From VAZQ01 sp963712565 (GTDB taxonomy: Bacteria; Pseudomonadota; Alphaproteobacteria; Rhizobiales; Xanthobacteraceae), in assembly GCA_963712565.1 (NCBI GenBank), contig CAVQIP010000083.1, positions 1-64,000 of the forward strand: a stretch of DNA of 64,000 nt, given 5' to 3'. The translations under genes and the position numbers were made by a program. Positions 44,565-54,133 of the stretch are shown in pieces. The notes beneath the pieces are model-generated. The model was not told where the DNA came from. It saw nothing but the letters and a program-made list of their open reading frames with translations, and did not search any database. Numbering within the stretch: the first letter of the stretch is position 1; each line of letters opens with the position of its first letter.

Positions 44565-45728
44565 TCAGGCGGCGATGCCTCGTGTTTCCTTAAGTAATGC
44601 TACGGACACCTTAATCCAAGCTCGAATCAGGCAATCGATCTCGGATTCGGTGGTGGTCGGCCCGAGGCTCACGCGCACCGCGGCGCGCGCAAGCGGCGGG
44701 GGAACTCCCATGGCGGCCAGCACGTGCGAGGGCTGGACCTTGCCGGAGGAACAGGCCGCGCCCGGAAGACACGGCAACCCCTTCCAGATCGAAGGCAATG
44801 ATCGCGGTCTCCGCCTTCATGCCCGCAACCGCAAACAGCGTGGTGTTGGGCAGCCGTTCGGCGCCGGCGCCGAAGATGACGACCTCGGGGCAGGCGGCCC
44901 TGAGGCCCAATTCGAGCCGGTCGCGGAGCCCGGCCATGCGCGCGCCGTCCGCTGCCAAGCCCGCAAGGGCTGCCGCGGCCGCCGCACCGAAGCCGGCAAT
45001 GCCTGCCACGTTCTCGGTTCCGGCCCGCAATCCGCGCTCCTGACCGCCGCCCTTGATCAGCGGTTCGGGGAACGGGACGGCGGCGTCGCGCCGGACCAGC
45101 GCGCCCACGCCCTTGGGAGCGCCGATCTTGTGCCCGGAAAGCGTGAGAAAGTCGGCGCCGAGCGCGTTGATATCACACGCGAATTCGGCCGGCCGCCTGG
45201 ACCGCGTCGACGTGCAGGACGCCGCCCGCTTCATGGGTCAGGCGCGCCGCCTGCGAAACCGGTTGAACCACGCCGGTCTCATTGTTGGCGAGCATGAGCG
45301 AAACCAGCGCTCGCCCGTGGAGCGCGGCGAGACGATGCTCGAGCGCGGTCAGGTCGATCCGTCCATGGCCGGTCACCGGCACCCGTTCGACCGCCGCCGG
45401 CGGGAACCGTCCACCCGCGAGCACCGAGGGATGTTCGATGGCCGAAACCAAGAGCCGTCCGTGCGTGGCGCCGTCGGCGGGCAGCGGCGCCAGGGCCAGC
45501 ATGTTGGCTTCGGTGCCGCCCGAGGTGAACACGACGTTGCGCGGCTCGGCGCCCACGAGCGCAGCCACTTGTTCGCCGCGCCTCCTCGATCACGCGCCGC
45601 GCGGCGCGGCCCTCGGCATGGACCGAGGATGGGTTGCCGACCGCACCCAGCGCCGCCAGCGTGGCGGCGCGCGCCTGCGGCCGCAGCGGGGCGGTGGCGT
45701 TCCAATCGAGATAGATCCGCTCAGTCAT
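44565..45728 (-). pseudogene. Cysteine desulfurase, IscS/NifS type (SufS2), frameshifted
   Basis: About 387 codons. It starts MTERIYLDWNATAPLRPQAR and has NPSSVHAEGRAARRVIEEAR, VFTSGGTEANMLAL, LLVSAIEHPSVL, LMLANNETGVVQPV, the PLP lysine in LTLSGHKIGAPKGVGAL, LRAGTENVAGI, and in the last frame the catalytic cysteine in ACSSGKVQPSHVLAAMG. The end ALLKETRGIAA precedes TGA at 44565. Three frame changes (near 45580, 45185 and 44780) break it, while every motif is preserved, so sequencing error is likely. It is the first gene of the suf operon; rhizobial suf operons commonly open with such a second desulfurase. Confidence 0.82.
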
Positions 45729-45878
45729 GGCCTTCGATCGCGGTGCGGCACGGTTGTAGCCAAAGCCGGTGGCTCGCCCAATAGCCTTCGAAATCCTTGC
45801 TTTTTGCCCCCGCACCCGTGCTAGAAAGCGCCGCCGCGAGCGCCCGCCGCCGCCGTGCGGCGCCGCCGGCTTGCCAAA

Positions 45879-45897
45879 ATCTAGAATGGTTCTAGAT
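45879..45897. promoter_or_regulatory. Irr-box-like operator (ICE motif) upstream of the suf operon
   Basis: The 19-base sequence ATCTAGAATGGTTCTAGAT is a perfect palindrome around a 3-base centre. It matches the iron control element pattern TTTAGAA-N3-TTCTAAA bound by Irr in Rhizobiales at 12 of 14 arm positions (G for A and C for T at the symmetric mismatches). It lies 151 bases before the first suf gene and 93 bases before the divergent hydrolase. Irr regulation of suf in this order is established knowledge; here it is inferred from the motif. Confidence 0.7.
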
Positions 45898-45989
45898 ACT
45901 TACGTGCCCCCACCACCGCCGTCAAGCGCGCCGTCACCGGTGCGCGGCGGGGGCTGACGAATCAACCATCCAGCCGAGGTTCGAACTTC

Positions 45990-46652
45990 ATGCCCGAGGT
46001 CATCTTCACCGGCGCGGCCGGGCGCATCGAGGGCCGTTATCACCCGGCGCGGCAGAAGAACGCGCCGATCGGAATCGTGCTGCATCCCCATCCGCAGTTC
46101 GGGGGCACGATGAACCATCAGATCATCTACCAACTCTATTATGCCTTCGTGCACCGGAACTTTTCCGTGCTGCGCTTCAACTTTCGCGGCGTCGGGAGGA
46201 GCCAGGGCTCGTTCGACCACGGCCAGGGGGAACTCTCGGACGCGGCCTCGGCGCTCGATTGGGCGCAGTCGATCAACCCGGAGGCCCGCAGCTGCTGGAT
46301 CGCCGGCTTCTCCTTCGGCGCCTGGATCGGCATGCAGCTGCTGATGCGGCGGCCTGAAATCGAGGGGTTCATCTCGATCGCTCCGCCCGCCAACCTCTAC
46401 GACTTTTCGTTTCTGGCCCCCTGCCCGTCCTCCGGCATGATCGTTCACGGCGACAAGGACGCGGTCGTGCCGCACAAGGACGTGACCGGCCTGGTCGACA
46501 AGCTCAAGACCCAGAAGGGCATCGTGATCGAGCAGAAGGTGATCCCGGGCGCCAACCATTTCTTCGACGGCAAGGTCGAACCGCTGATGCAGGCGATCAG
46601 CGCCTATCTCGACAAGCGGCTCAAGAACGAGCGCAAGCCGAGCGCGGCCTGA
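45990..46652 (+). CDS. Alpha/beta hydrolase (dienelactone hydrolase-like)
   Basis: 220 residues. It begins MPEVIFTGAAGRIEGRYHPA, followed by the strand and oxyanion segment IGIVLHPHPQFGGTMNHQII, typical of a widespread alphaproteobacterial hydrolase group. RFNFRGVGRSQGSFD is the N-F-R-G-V-G-x-S family signature, the nucleophile elbow is WIAGFSFGAWIGMQLL (Ser about residue 108), the acid is in IVHGDKDAVVPHKDV and the His in IPGANHFFDGKVEP. No signal peptide is present. The substrate is unknown. It is divergent from the suf operon and shares the Irr-box-containing gap. Confidence 0.85.
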   Translation: MPEVIFTGAAGRIEGRYHPARQKNAPIGIVLHPHPQFGGTMNHQIIYQLYYAFVHRNFSVLRFNFRGVGRSQGSFDHGQGELSDAASALDWAQSINPEARSCWIAGFSFGAWIGMQLLMRRPEIEGFISIAPPANLYDFSFLAPCPSSGMIVHGDKDAVVPHKDVTGLVDKLKTQKGIVIEQKVIPGANHFFDGKVEPLMQAISAYLDKRLKNERKPSAA

Positions 46653-46659
46653 GGCTCAC

Positions 46660-46708
46660 GCGCATGTTCCGGAAAAGTGGGAACCGGTTTTCCGAATAGA
46701 ACATGCGC
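46660..46708. repeat. Dispersed palindromic repeat, family D
   Basis: GCGCATGTTCCGGAAAAGTG and its mirror TTTTCCGAATAGAACATGCG flank GGGAACCGG, giving a near-perfect inverted repeat of about 49 bases. The word GGAAAAGTGGGAACCGGTTT is a well-known extragenic palindrome in Rhizobiales. It lies between two co-oriented genes. Confidence 0.8.
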
Positions 46709-46754
46709 AAAATCAGAAAACGCTAGCGCCTCCGCTCGCCGCGGGATACGCGCG

Positions 46755-47756
46755 ATGGCGCGATGGATGGCATTGCTCGCAATTCTCGTTTTGCTCGCTC
46801 TCGCCGCCGCCGGTTACGGCGCGCTGCACTACATGACGGCCGTCCCCGGCACGCCCCATCGTGGCCCGCTGCCGCCGCTCACCGCCGAGGAGGCGGCGCT
46901 GGCGGCCTCGCTCAAGCGGCACATCGCGACCATCGCCGCGCGCGAGCACAACGTCGCTCACTATGATGAGCTCGAGAACGTCGCCCGCTACCTCGAGGCG
47001 ACGCTCGCATCGTTCGGCTATGTCCCCGGCCGCCAGGAATTTCTCGCCGATGGCAAGCCGGTCCGCAATATCGACGCGACGATCGAGCCCTCCGGAATTT
47101 CCGATCCCGAGGTCATCGTCGTGGGAGCCCATTACGACAGCGTGCTGGGCAGCCCCGGCGCCAATGACAATGCCAGCGGCACGGCGGCGGTGCTCGAACT
47201 TGCGCGGCTGCTGCACGATCTCGACGGCAGGAGCGGCAAGCGCATCCGCCTCGTGCTGTTCGTCAACGAGGAGCCGCCCTATTTCAGGACCGAGGCCATG
47301 GGCAGCCTCAACTACGCGCGCGCGCTCGCCCAACGCAACGAGCGGGTGGTGGCGATGTATTCGCTCGAGACCATCGGCTTCTATTCGCGCGAGCCGGGCA
47401 GCCAGCTCTATCCTGCGCCGTTCGGGCTCATGTTTCCCGACCGCGGCGACTTCGTGGCCTTCGTCGGCCTGCTGCGCTCGCGTGCGCTGGTGCAACGGAC
47501 GATACGATCGTTCCGCGCGCACACCGCGTTCCCGACCATCGGCGGGGTGGCGCCAAGCTTCATTCCCGGCATCGCCTGGTCGGATCACTGGGCGTTCGCG
47601 GCGCAGGGTTTTCCGGCCGTGATGATCACGGACACCGCGCCCTTCCGCTATCCCCATTACCATCGCCCAAGCGACACGCCGGACAAGGTCGACGTCGAGA
47701 GCTTGGCGCGGGTGGTAAAAGGCATCGAGCGCGTGGTGCGGGACCTCGCGCGCTGA
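46755..47756 (+). CDS. M28 family zinc peptidase, membrane-anchored
   Basis: 333 residues. The N-terminal segment WMALLAILVLLALAAAGYGA is a signal or single membrane anchor. The M28 catalytic domain has the zinc ligands and nearby residues in VVGAHYDSVLGSPGANDNAS (His, bridging Asp), FVNEEPPYF (catalytic Glu and ligand Glu), AMYSLETIGFYS, WSDHWAFAAQGFPAVMITDT and PHYHRPSDTPDKVD (last His ligand). Such enzymes are aminopeptidases or glutaminyl-cyclase-like; specificity is unknown. The ATG at 46755 is chosen because an upstream in-frame extension comes from palindromic repeat DNA. Confidence 0.85.
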   Translation: MARWMALLAILVLLALAAAGYGALHYMTAVPGTPHRGPLPPLTAEEAALAASLKRHIATIAAREHNVAHYDELENVARYLEATLASFGYVPGRQEFLADGKPVRNIDATIEPSGISDPEVIVVGAHYDSVLGSPGANDNASGTAAVLELARLLHDLDGRSGKRIRLVLFVNEEPPYFRTEAMGSLNYARALAQRNERVVAMYSLETIGFYSREPGSQLYPAPFGLMFPDRGDFVAFVGLLRSRALVQRTIRSFRAHTAFPTIGGVAPSFIPGIAWSDHWAFAAQGFPAVMITDTAPFRYPHYHRPSDTPDKVDVESLARVVKGIERVVRDLAR

Positions 47757-47830
47757 GACGGATGTCGCAAGGCGGGCGGCCGCGCGCATGCAGACGCGCT
47801 TGCGCCCTGCCGGCCAATTCGCTGCCGGGA

Positions 47831-48955
47831 TCAGCCAGCGCGCGCCAGCACACCGCCGGTGAGCGGCCGCGGTACTCCGGTCGTGGTCGGAAAGGTCAGC
47901 GGCATGCCCTTGAGGGCGCGCACCGCAAGATAGGCGAACGCCTGTGCTTCGAGCGCATCGGCCGCCCATCCCACGGCGCTGGCAGTCTCGACGGGTGCTG
48001 GAGCCAGCCGCTCGGCCAACATCCGCATCAAGGTCGGATTGCGGGTACCGCCGCCGGCGACGATCCAGCCTGCGGGTGGGCGCGGCAGCACCGGGATCGC
48101 GCGGGCGACCGCCGCCGCCGTGATCGCCGTGATCGTCGCCGCCCCGTCCTGCGTGCTCTTGCTGGCCAGTCGCCCCTCCTCCGCCACCCAATGCCGGAAG
48201 GCATTGCGGTCGAGCGATTTTGGCGGCGGCTTGGCGAAAAACGGATGCGCCAGCACGCGCGCGACCGCGGACTCGTCGACATTGCCGGCGGCCGCGGCAC
48301 GTCCCCCGTCGTCCTGTGGCTGTCCGGTCCGCAGGCGGACGAAATCGTCGATCAATGCGTTGCCCGGCCCGGTGTCGAACGCGATGAGGTCGGCATTGCC
48401 GTCGATGAATGTCACGTTGGCGACGCCGCCGACATTGAGAACGGCGACCGGATGCGCGCGCTTGAGCAGGCGCACCAGGGCACGATGAAACACCGGCACC
48501 ACCGGCGCGCCCTGCCCGCCGGCGGCGACATCGGCGGCGCGGAAGTCAAAAACCACCGGGATGCCGAGCCTCCCGGCGAGCGCGCCCCCATTGCCGAGCT
48601 GGACAGTGAGCCCGCGATCGGGCCGGTGCAGGACGGTCTGGCCATGGAAGCCGACCACCCCGACCGCGCTCGCCGGCATTCCGTTCGCGGCCAGGAAGGC
48701 TTCGACCGCCTCGGCATGGATGTCGGTCACCAGCTCTTCGACCTCGGCCAAAAGCTTCGGCCGCGCGGCGCGGTCCGCGAGATTGGCGGCAACCGCCATC
48801 GCACGCCGCAGAAAGTCACGCTCCTGATCGCTGTAGGGCCGGTAGCCGGTCGGGCCGACGCGGCCGATCTCTTCGCCATCGGTCTCGATGAGCGCCACGT
48901 CCACCCCGTCATAGGAGGTGCCGCTCATCAGGCCGATGGCAGTAACGCGCGGCAT
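47831..48955 (-). CDS. anmK: Anhydro-N-acetylmuramic acid kinase
   Basis: 374 residues. AnmK opens and phosphorylates 1,6-anhydro-MurNAc to MurNAc 6-phosphate in peptidoglycan recycling. The ASKHA-fold ATP-binding start is IGLMSGTSYDGVDVALIETD; SAVGVVGFHGQTVLHRPDRG carries the family's G-x-H-G-Q-T-x-x-H-x-P motif; VLNVGGVANVTFI and IAFDTGPGNALIDDFVR are the second phosphate and catalytic regions (Asp in D-T-G-P-G-N). GWIVAGGGTRNPTLMRML is the adenosine motif. It is divergent from tyrS with an 81-base gap, an arrangement common in Rhizobiales. Confidence 0.93.
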   Translation of the reverse strand: MPRVTAIGLMSGTSYDGVDVALIETDGEEIGRVGPTGYRPYSDQERDFLRRAMAVAANLADRAARPKLLAEVEELVTDIHAEAVEAFLAANGMPASAVGVVGFHGQTVLHRPDRGLTVQLGNGGALAGRLGIPVVFDFRAADVAAGGQGAPVVPVFHRALVRLLKRAHPVAVLNVGGVANVTFIDGNADLIAFDTGPGNALIDDFVRLRTGQPQDDGGRAAAAGNVDESAVARVLAHPFFAKPPPKSLDRNAFRHWVAEEGRLASKSTQDGAATITAITAAAVARAIPVLPRPPAGWIVAGGGTRNPTLMRMLAERLAPAPVETASAVGWAADALEAQAFAYLAVRALKGMPLTFPTTTGVPRPLTGGVLARAG

Positions 48956-49036
48956 GGAAACGTCCTCGGTTTAAAACCCGTGCCGGACCTGTTACACCAC
49001 CGGCCGAAAAGAGGCGACAACAACAGGCGATACGGC

Positions 49037-50281
49037 ATGAGCGCCTACAAGTCCGAATTTCTGCAGGTTCTCGCGGAGCGCGGCTTCATTCATCAGGTCT
49101 CGGACGCCGAAGGCCTCGACGCCAAGGCGGCGGCGGGCCCGATCACCGCCTATGTCGGTTTCGACGCCACCGCGCCGAGCCTCCATATCGGCAATCTGTT
49201 GACGATCATGATGCTGCGGTGGTTGCAGAAAACCGGCCATCGCCCGATCGCGCTGATGGGCGGCGGCACCAGCAAGATCGGCGATCCCTCCGGCAAGGAT
49301 ACCAGTCGCGCATTGCTGACAGCTGCGCAGATCGACGCCAACATCGCCTCGATCCGCACGGTATTCGCGCGTTTTCTCGATTTCGATCGGGGCGCGATCA
49401 TGGCGGACAACGCCGACTGGCTTGACCAGCTGCGTTACATTCCTTTCCTGCGCGACGTCGGACGCCACTTCACCATCAACAAGATGCTCACATTCGACTC
49501 GGTGAAGCTGCGCCTCGACCGCGAGCAGCCGCTGACGTTTCTCGAATTCAACTACATGATCCTGCAAGCCTATGATTTCGTCGAGCTGCACAAGCGCCAC
49601 GGCTGCATCCTGCAGATGGGCGGTTCGGACCAGTGGGGCAACATCGTCAACGGCATCGATCTCGGCCGCCGCCTGCTCAACGCCGAGCTGTTCGCGTTGA
49701 CCACGCCGCTGTTGACGACCTCCTCGGGCGTCAAGATGGGCAAGACCGAGACCGGCGCGGTCTGGCTCAACGCCGACATGATGAGCCCGTACGATTACTG
49801 GCAGTTCTGGCGCAATTGCGAGGACGGCGATGTCGGCCGCCTGCTCAAGCTGTTCACCGAGCTGCCGCTCGATGAGATCGCGCGGCTTACCGCCCTCAGG
49901 GGGCAAGAGCTCAACGAAGCGAAGAAGGTCCTGGCAACCGAGGCGACCGCGCTGTTGCACGGCCGCGAGGCCGCCGCGCAAGCTGCCGAAACCGCGCGGC
50001 GCACCTTCGAGGAAGGTGGGCTCGCCGAAACGCTTCCGACCGTTGAGATTCCGCGCGCGAAACTCGACGCCGGCCTCGGCGTGCTCGCTGCCTTCGTGGA
50101 GGCTGGCTTGGTGTCGTCGAATGGCGAGGCCCGCCGGCAGATCAAGGGCGGCGGGCTCAAGGTCAACGATGTCACGGTCACCGACGAAAAGATGGTGCTC
50201 ACCGCGCGCGACCTCACGCCGGAAGGCGTCATCAAGCTTTCGCTCGGCAAGAAACGGCACGTATTGCTGAAGCCGGTATGA
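49037..50281 (+). CDS. tyrS: Tyrosyl-tRNA synthetase
   Basis: 414 residues, class Ic synthetase of the TyrRS type. The catalytic start is ITAYVGFDATAPSLHIGNLL, with the HIGH-like H-I-G-N, then LMGGGTSKIGDPSGK. The tyrosine/tRNA region is LEFNYMILQAYDFVELHKRH and LQMGGSDQWGNIVNG. The KMSKS-equivalent loop is GVKMGKTETGAVW (KMGKT, the usual variant). A C-terminal S4 domain includes GLVSSNGEARRQIKGGGLKV. The ATG at 49037 is set by homology; the frame stays open for 1275 bases upstream but opposite anmK and is non-homologous. Confidence 0.96.
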   Translation: MSAYKSEFLQVLAERGFIHQVSDAEGLDAKAAAGPITAYVGFDATAPSLHIGNLLTIMMLRWLQKTGHRPIALMGGGTSKIGDPSGKDTSRALLTAAQIDANIASIRTVFARFLDFDRGAIMADNADWLDQLRYIPFLRDVGRHFTINKMLTFDSVKLRLDREQPLTFLEFNYMILQAYDFVELHKRHGCILQMGGSDQWGNIVNGIDLGRRLLNAELFALTTPLLTTSSGVKMGKTETGAVWLNADMMSPYDYWQFWRNCEDGDVGRLLKLFTELPLDEIARLTALRGQELNEAKKVLATEATALLHGREAAAQAAETARRTFEEGGLAETLPTVEIPRAKLDAGLGVLAAFVEAGLVSSNGEARRQIKGGGLKVNDVTVTDEKMVLTARDLTPEGVIKLSLGKKRHVLLKPV

Positions 50282-50299
50282 TTCGAAGGACCGACCGCC

Positions 50300-53200
50300 C
50301 TACCTGTTCGGCTCGGCATAGCTTTGCGGCATGGTGCCGTTGCCGCTCGGGAACTCGAAGAACTTGCGCAACAGGCCGGGCGCCACCGCGGAAATCGGAT
50401 TGACGCGCAGGACCGGCGCGCTCGGCGGACCGACCACCTCGTAAGTGACGCCGAGCAGGCCCTCGTTGCTGCCGCCGAGGAAGAGTCCCACGATCGGGAT
50501 CTGGCCGAACATGTTGTTGAGGCCGTAGAGCGGAACGAAGGTGCCGCGCATGCGCACGTCGTTGCGATTGTAATCGATGTAGCCATCGACCGTGCCGCCG
50601 ATCGCAGGACCCTTCAAGAGCCCGTCACGGACGGTGAACCGGCCGAGCGAGCGGGTGAAGTCGACCCGCAGGCGCGAGAACTCCACGCCCGGCGAGGGCC
50701 CGCCGGGCTGTTGCGGGGCGGCCGCGACGCGATCGAGCGCGGCTTCTCCGCGCACCGCGAAATCGCGAATGTTGAGGATGCCTTCCTGCGGCGCCAGATC
50801 GGCGCTCTGCGGATCGAGCGCGATCCACATCTCGCCGCCGACGATCTTGGGGTAGATGTCGTTGAAGCGGAAAAAGGCGCCGGCGTCGCTGGTCTCGATG
50901 AAGACAACCTGGCGGCCGTTATTGCCGCGTCCGCGCACATCGCCGCTCAGCGGTGCATCGCGGCCGAGCTTGGCGTTCAAAGCGAGGCTCATGATGACAC
51001 CGCTGCGGCGCGACGCCCGCAGATCGAGGCCGCGCAGAGTCTCGCCGTGAAAGCCGATGACGGTGCCGACCTTGACGTCGAGATCGACGTCCTTGTCGTG
51101 CTTCTGCTTGCTGCTGGCCGACCCGCTCAAGGTCGATTTGATGAAGCCGCGCCCGTCATAGACGTCGCCGCGCAAGGTCACGCGCAGCGTGCCGTCGGCG
51201 CCGCGATCGGCCTTGAGCGTGGCCTTGTCGCCGTCCGAAAGGCTGAAGACGGGGAAATTCGCCGACAGGACCTCGCCGCCGGAGTCGACCTCGACCGTGC
51301 CTTTGACCAAGCCGCCGGGCGCTTCGATGACCAAGTCCTCGAACCGGCTCACGGCGGCCTTGCTCACGAGCGTGAACGTCGCGCGACCGGAGCGGCCGGG
51401 AGCCTTCGACCATCCCGGCAGCAGATTGTCGACCTTGGCCTGGGTAAGATCGGCGTCGACGGCAAAGCGGCTGTCACCGTCGTTGGCCGGCACGCGCCCA
51501 CTCAGCTTGATCGGCACCGGGCCGGTGAGAAAGCCGCCGAGATCGAAACCGAACTTGCTGCGCGCGTTTTCGTCGAGGGTGGCCTGGACGCGGATATCGG
51601 CATCGCCGTCGCGCGGCTTGCGGTAATCGAGCGCGGCCGGAACGCCGTTGATCTTGACGTCGCCCCTGATCCAGTGGCCTTGGTTGTTGGCGCTCACCTT
51701 GAGCAGCGCCGCCTCGACCTTCTGACCCATGACCATGCGTTCGGCGGCGAAGTTCGCGACGTCCATGTGGATCATGTAGATCGAGGAGCCGGGGGCGAGA
51801 TCTTCCTTGAGCGGCAGCGACAGCGTCACCTGCGCGGTGAGCGTTCCGCGGCTCGTTGCCGGATCCAACGGCGCGCCCGAATAGTCGCGCAGCCGCTCCA
51901 ACCCCAGGAGTTCGGCGGCGGCCGGCACCGATCCGTCGAGGCGAAAACGCGCCTTCGCCGGCGGCGCCTTGGGGAAGGTATCGGGCACCTCGAACACCCC
52001 GTTGGTGATCGAGAGCTTGCGGCCGGGCGAGATGTCCACGTTGCCGCGGCCGACATTGATCACCGCCGTGCGGCCGGAAATGCGCACGTTGACGTCGGCG
52101 TCGCGGATCGCCGGCAAGCCTTCGACCGGCCGGATTTCAGCGTCGTGGCCGGCAATCTGGATCAACAAGCCGTCATCGGGGACCGGCGGGCCGCTCGACT
52201 TGAGCGTGGACCACGGTGCATTGGTCGAGATGTCGAGCCGCTCGATCGTACCGGCCTGAAGATGGTCTTCGACCCAGGCGCGCACCTTGGGCGCGGTCAC
52301 CACCGGCCACAGCCGCTTCATGGCCGCGACCGACATGGGCGTGCTGGCAATTCCGAGCGCCAGCCGGGGATCGTCGCTGGAAAAATCGAGGCTGCCGGTG
52401 AGCGCGAGGCCGAGTTGGGCGTTGCCCAACTCGCTCGGTTCGAGATCGACGCGCTGCTTGGTGGGATCGATGCGCAGCCGGAGCAGAATGCGGTCGAGGA
52501 TGAGCGGCGCCGGATCTACCGGCGCGGCGGAGGCCAGCACCACGGTGCCGCCGGAGACCTGGAGGCCCCAAACGCTGCTGCCTTCGCGCGGCGCGTCGAA
52601 CTGCGCCAGCAGGGTGATGCGGTTGCCGCCCGACACCACTTGGAACGGCATCACCAGGCCCTGGCGCTTGGCGTCCCAATCAAGGCTGATCTCGGCACGA
52701 TCGATCGGAATGCGGGCGAGCGGGTCGTCGAGATCGATGATGACGCCCTTCTCCACCACGATGCGGCCGTCGAGCATATGCGGAATTCCGTCCGGCCCGA
52801 TTTCGGCTCGGATGCGCGCCGACAGCGGCAGATCGGGCTGGTATTGGCCCTCCCCCCATCGCATGGCGAGGATCAGATCCTTGGCCGAGACTTTTTGCGT
52901 CTCGATGTCGATGATGCGGTGGCCCTGCCGGCTCGGCGTCATCGCCGCGCGCATCTGCCAAGGCCGTTCGACGCCTTCCGAGCCCAGCGTGACGGCAATG
53001 CCGCCGTCCCTGGGCCGCGTCACGCTCAGATCGATGTTGGTGAACGTCCACTGCTTGCCGTTGCGCTCGTCATCGACGGTGAGATTGCCGCCCTTGAGGC
53101 CGATCTCGGTGAGGTCGCGGCCATCGAGGGCGCCGGCGTCGAGACTCTCGATCCAGGCGAGCAGCGCGGCGAGATCGGGAACGCCGCCGCGCATGGTGGG

Positions 53201-53935
53201 AGCCGCCGCGGCTGGGACGAGGGTGGCGGCCGGCACCACCCGAGTGATCGCGGCCGCCCGTTCGCGGTTTGCCGACGCGCGCGCGGACGCGGCGACGGCG
53301 GGATTGGAAGCGGCCGAAGCGGTGACGAACGGACGCTTGTCGCCGCCCGCAAAAATCGTGACGGTGCTGTCCGATTCGATGCGCACCGCCATCTCGGCAC
53401 CGACCAGGCTCAGCCGTTCGGCGCGAATACGACCCGTGAACAGGCCCCAGCCGGAGACGCCAACCTCGGCTTTCGGCGCGCTGGCGACGACGGTGCCGTC
53501 CGCGTCGCGCACCACGATGTCGCGAATGCGCAGCGACACGCGGCCGTTGGCATCGCGCTCGAGCTGGGTGCCGCCAAGCTCGACCTCGTGGCCGCCGCCG
53601 AGATTTTCCTTGATCGCCGCGGTCAGCCACGGCGTCGCGACATCGAGCTCGATCGGGCCGCTGGACAGGCGCCACCACAGCGCGACCATCGCGAGCAGGA
53701 CCAGACCGCCGAGCGTGGCGCCGCCAAGCACGAGCTTGCGCAGGCGCGGCCAGCGTCGCATTCGCCAGTCGAAGGCGCAAAGCCGCGCTATCGGGGAGAT
53801 CAGCCGCGCGCGTGGTGCCGCCTGCACCTCGTCGTCGGCGGAGGTCGGCGCATCGCGCTGGCACAAATGCAGATGGAGGCTCGCCTCCAGCTTACGGAGG
53901 GCCTCCAGACTCGAATGAGATTGCTGAACCGCCAT
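50300..53935 (-). CDS. Large AsmA-like/YhdP-like protein (DUF3971 domain)
   Basis: About 1211 residues, intact. A cytoplasmic lead of about 65 residues is followed by one membrane helix (VLGGATLGGLVLLAMVALWW) and a very long periplasmic beta-rich region. DUF3971-type sequence starts around ISLDWDAKRQGLVMPFQVVS, and AsmA C-terminal features appear near the end: GPAIGGTVDGYIDYNRNDVR, MRGTFVPLYGLNNMFGQIPI, VGLFLGGSNEGLLGVTYEVV. Proteins of this kind belong to the bridge-like lipid transfer group proposed to move phospholipids to the outer membrane, so an envelope lipid role is likely by family. The start is uncertain: ATG 53935 is preferred to a TTG 39 bases upstream. It converges on tyrS. Confidence 0.85.
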   Translation of the reverse strand: MAVQQSHSSLEALRKLEASLHLHLCQRDAPTSADDEVQAAPRARLISPIARLCAFDWRMRRWPRLRKLVLGGATLGGLVLLAMVALWWRLSSGPIELDVATPWLTAAIKENLGGGHEVELGGTQLERDANGRVSLRIRDIVVRDADGTVVASAPKAEVGVSGWGLFTGRIRAERLSLVGAEMAVRIESDSTVTIFAGGDKRPFVTASAASNPAVAASARASANRERAAAITRVVPAATLVPAAAAPTMRGGVPDLAALLAWIESLDAGALDGRDLTEIGLKGGNLTVDDERNGKQWTFTNIDLSVTRPRDGGIAVTLGSEGVERPWQMRAAMTPSRQGHRIIDIETQKVSAKDLILAMRWGEGQYQPDLPLSARIRAEIGPDGIPHMLDGRIVVEKGVIIDLDDPLARIPIDRAEISLDWDAKRQGLVMPFQVVSGGNRITLLAQFDAPREGSSVWGLQVSGGTVVLASAAPVDPAPLILDRILLRLRIDPTKQRVDLEPSELGNAQLGLALTGSLDFSSDDPRLALGIASTPMSVAAMKRLWPVVTAPKVRAWVEDHLQAGTIERLDISTNAPWSTLKSSGPPVPDDGLLIQIAGHDAEIRPVEGLPAIRDADVNVRISGRTAVINVGRGNVDISPGRKLSITNGVFEVPDTFPKAPPAKARFRLDGSVPAAAELLGLERLRDYSGAPLDPATSRGTLTAQVTLSLPLKEDLAPGSSIYMIHMDVANFAAERMVMGQKVEAALLKVSANNQGHWIRGDVKINGVPAALDYRKPRDGDADIRVQATLDENARSKFGFDLGGFLTGPVPIKLSGRVPANDGDSRFAVDADLTQAKVDNLLPGWSKAPGRSGRATFTLVSKAAVSRFEDLVIEAPGGLVKGTVEVDSGGEVLSANFPVFSLSDGDKATLKADRGADGTLRVTLRGDVYDGRGFIKSTLSGSASSKQKHDKDVDLDVKVGTVIGFHGETLRGLDLRASRRSGVIMSLALNAKLGRDAPLSGDVRGRGNNGRQVVFIETSDAGAFFRFNDIYPKIVGGEMWIALDPQSADLAPQEGILNIRDFAVRGEAALDRVAAAPQQPGGPSPGVEFSRLRVDFTRSLGRFTVRDGLLKGPAIGGTVDGYIDYNRNDVRMRGTFVPLYGLNNMFGQIPIVGLFLGGSNEGLLGVTYEVVGPPSAPVLRVNPISAVAPGLLRKFFEFPSGNGTMPQSYAEPNR

Positions 53936-54133
53936 GCCCCGACTTGGCGTCCCCTCGACCACCGATTCCGCCAAACGTCTGTCGAAACGACGTCCGTTTT
54001 CGACATCACGCCCGCGGCGAACCGGCCCCCTTTGCCGCGGTCGACTATCCCCAGCGCACGTCGACCCGGCCGCACTCTCGCGCGTATTATTTACCCGCTT
54101 ATTGAGCCCGAAATAGGGACGAAAGGAAGGCGC

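Noticed and set aside
47762..49036. Upstream in-frame extension of tyrS giving an 839-residue protein
   Set aside because: It runs opposite anmK, has no homology, and TyrRS similarity starts precisely after the ATG at 49037.
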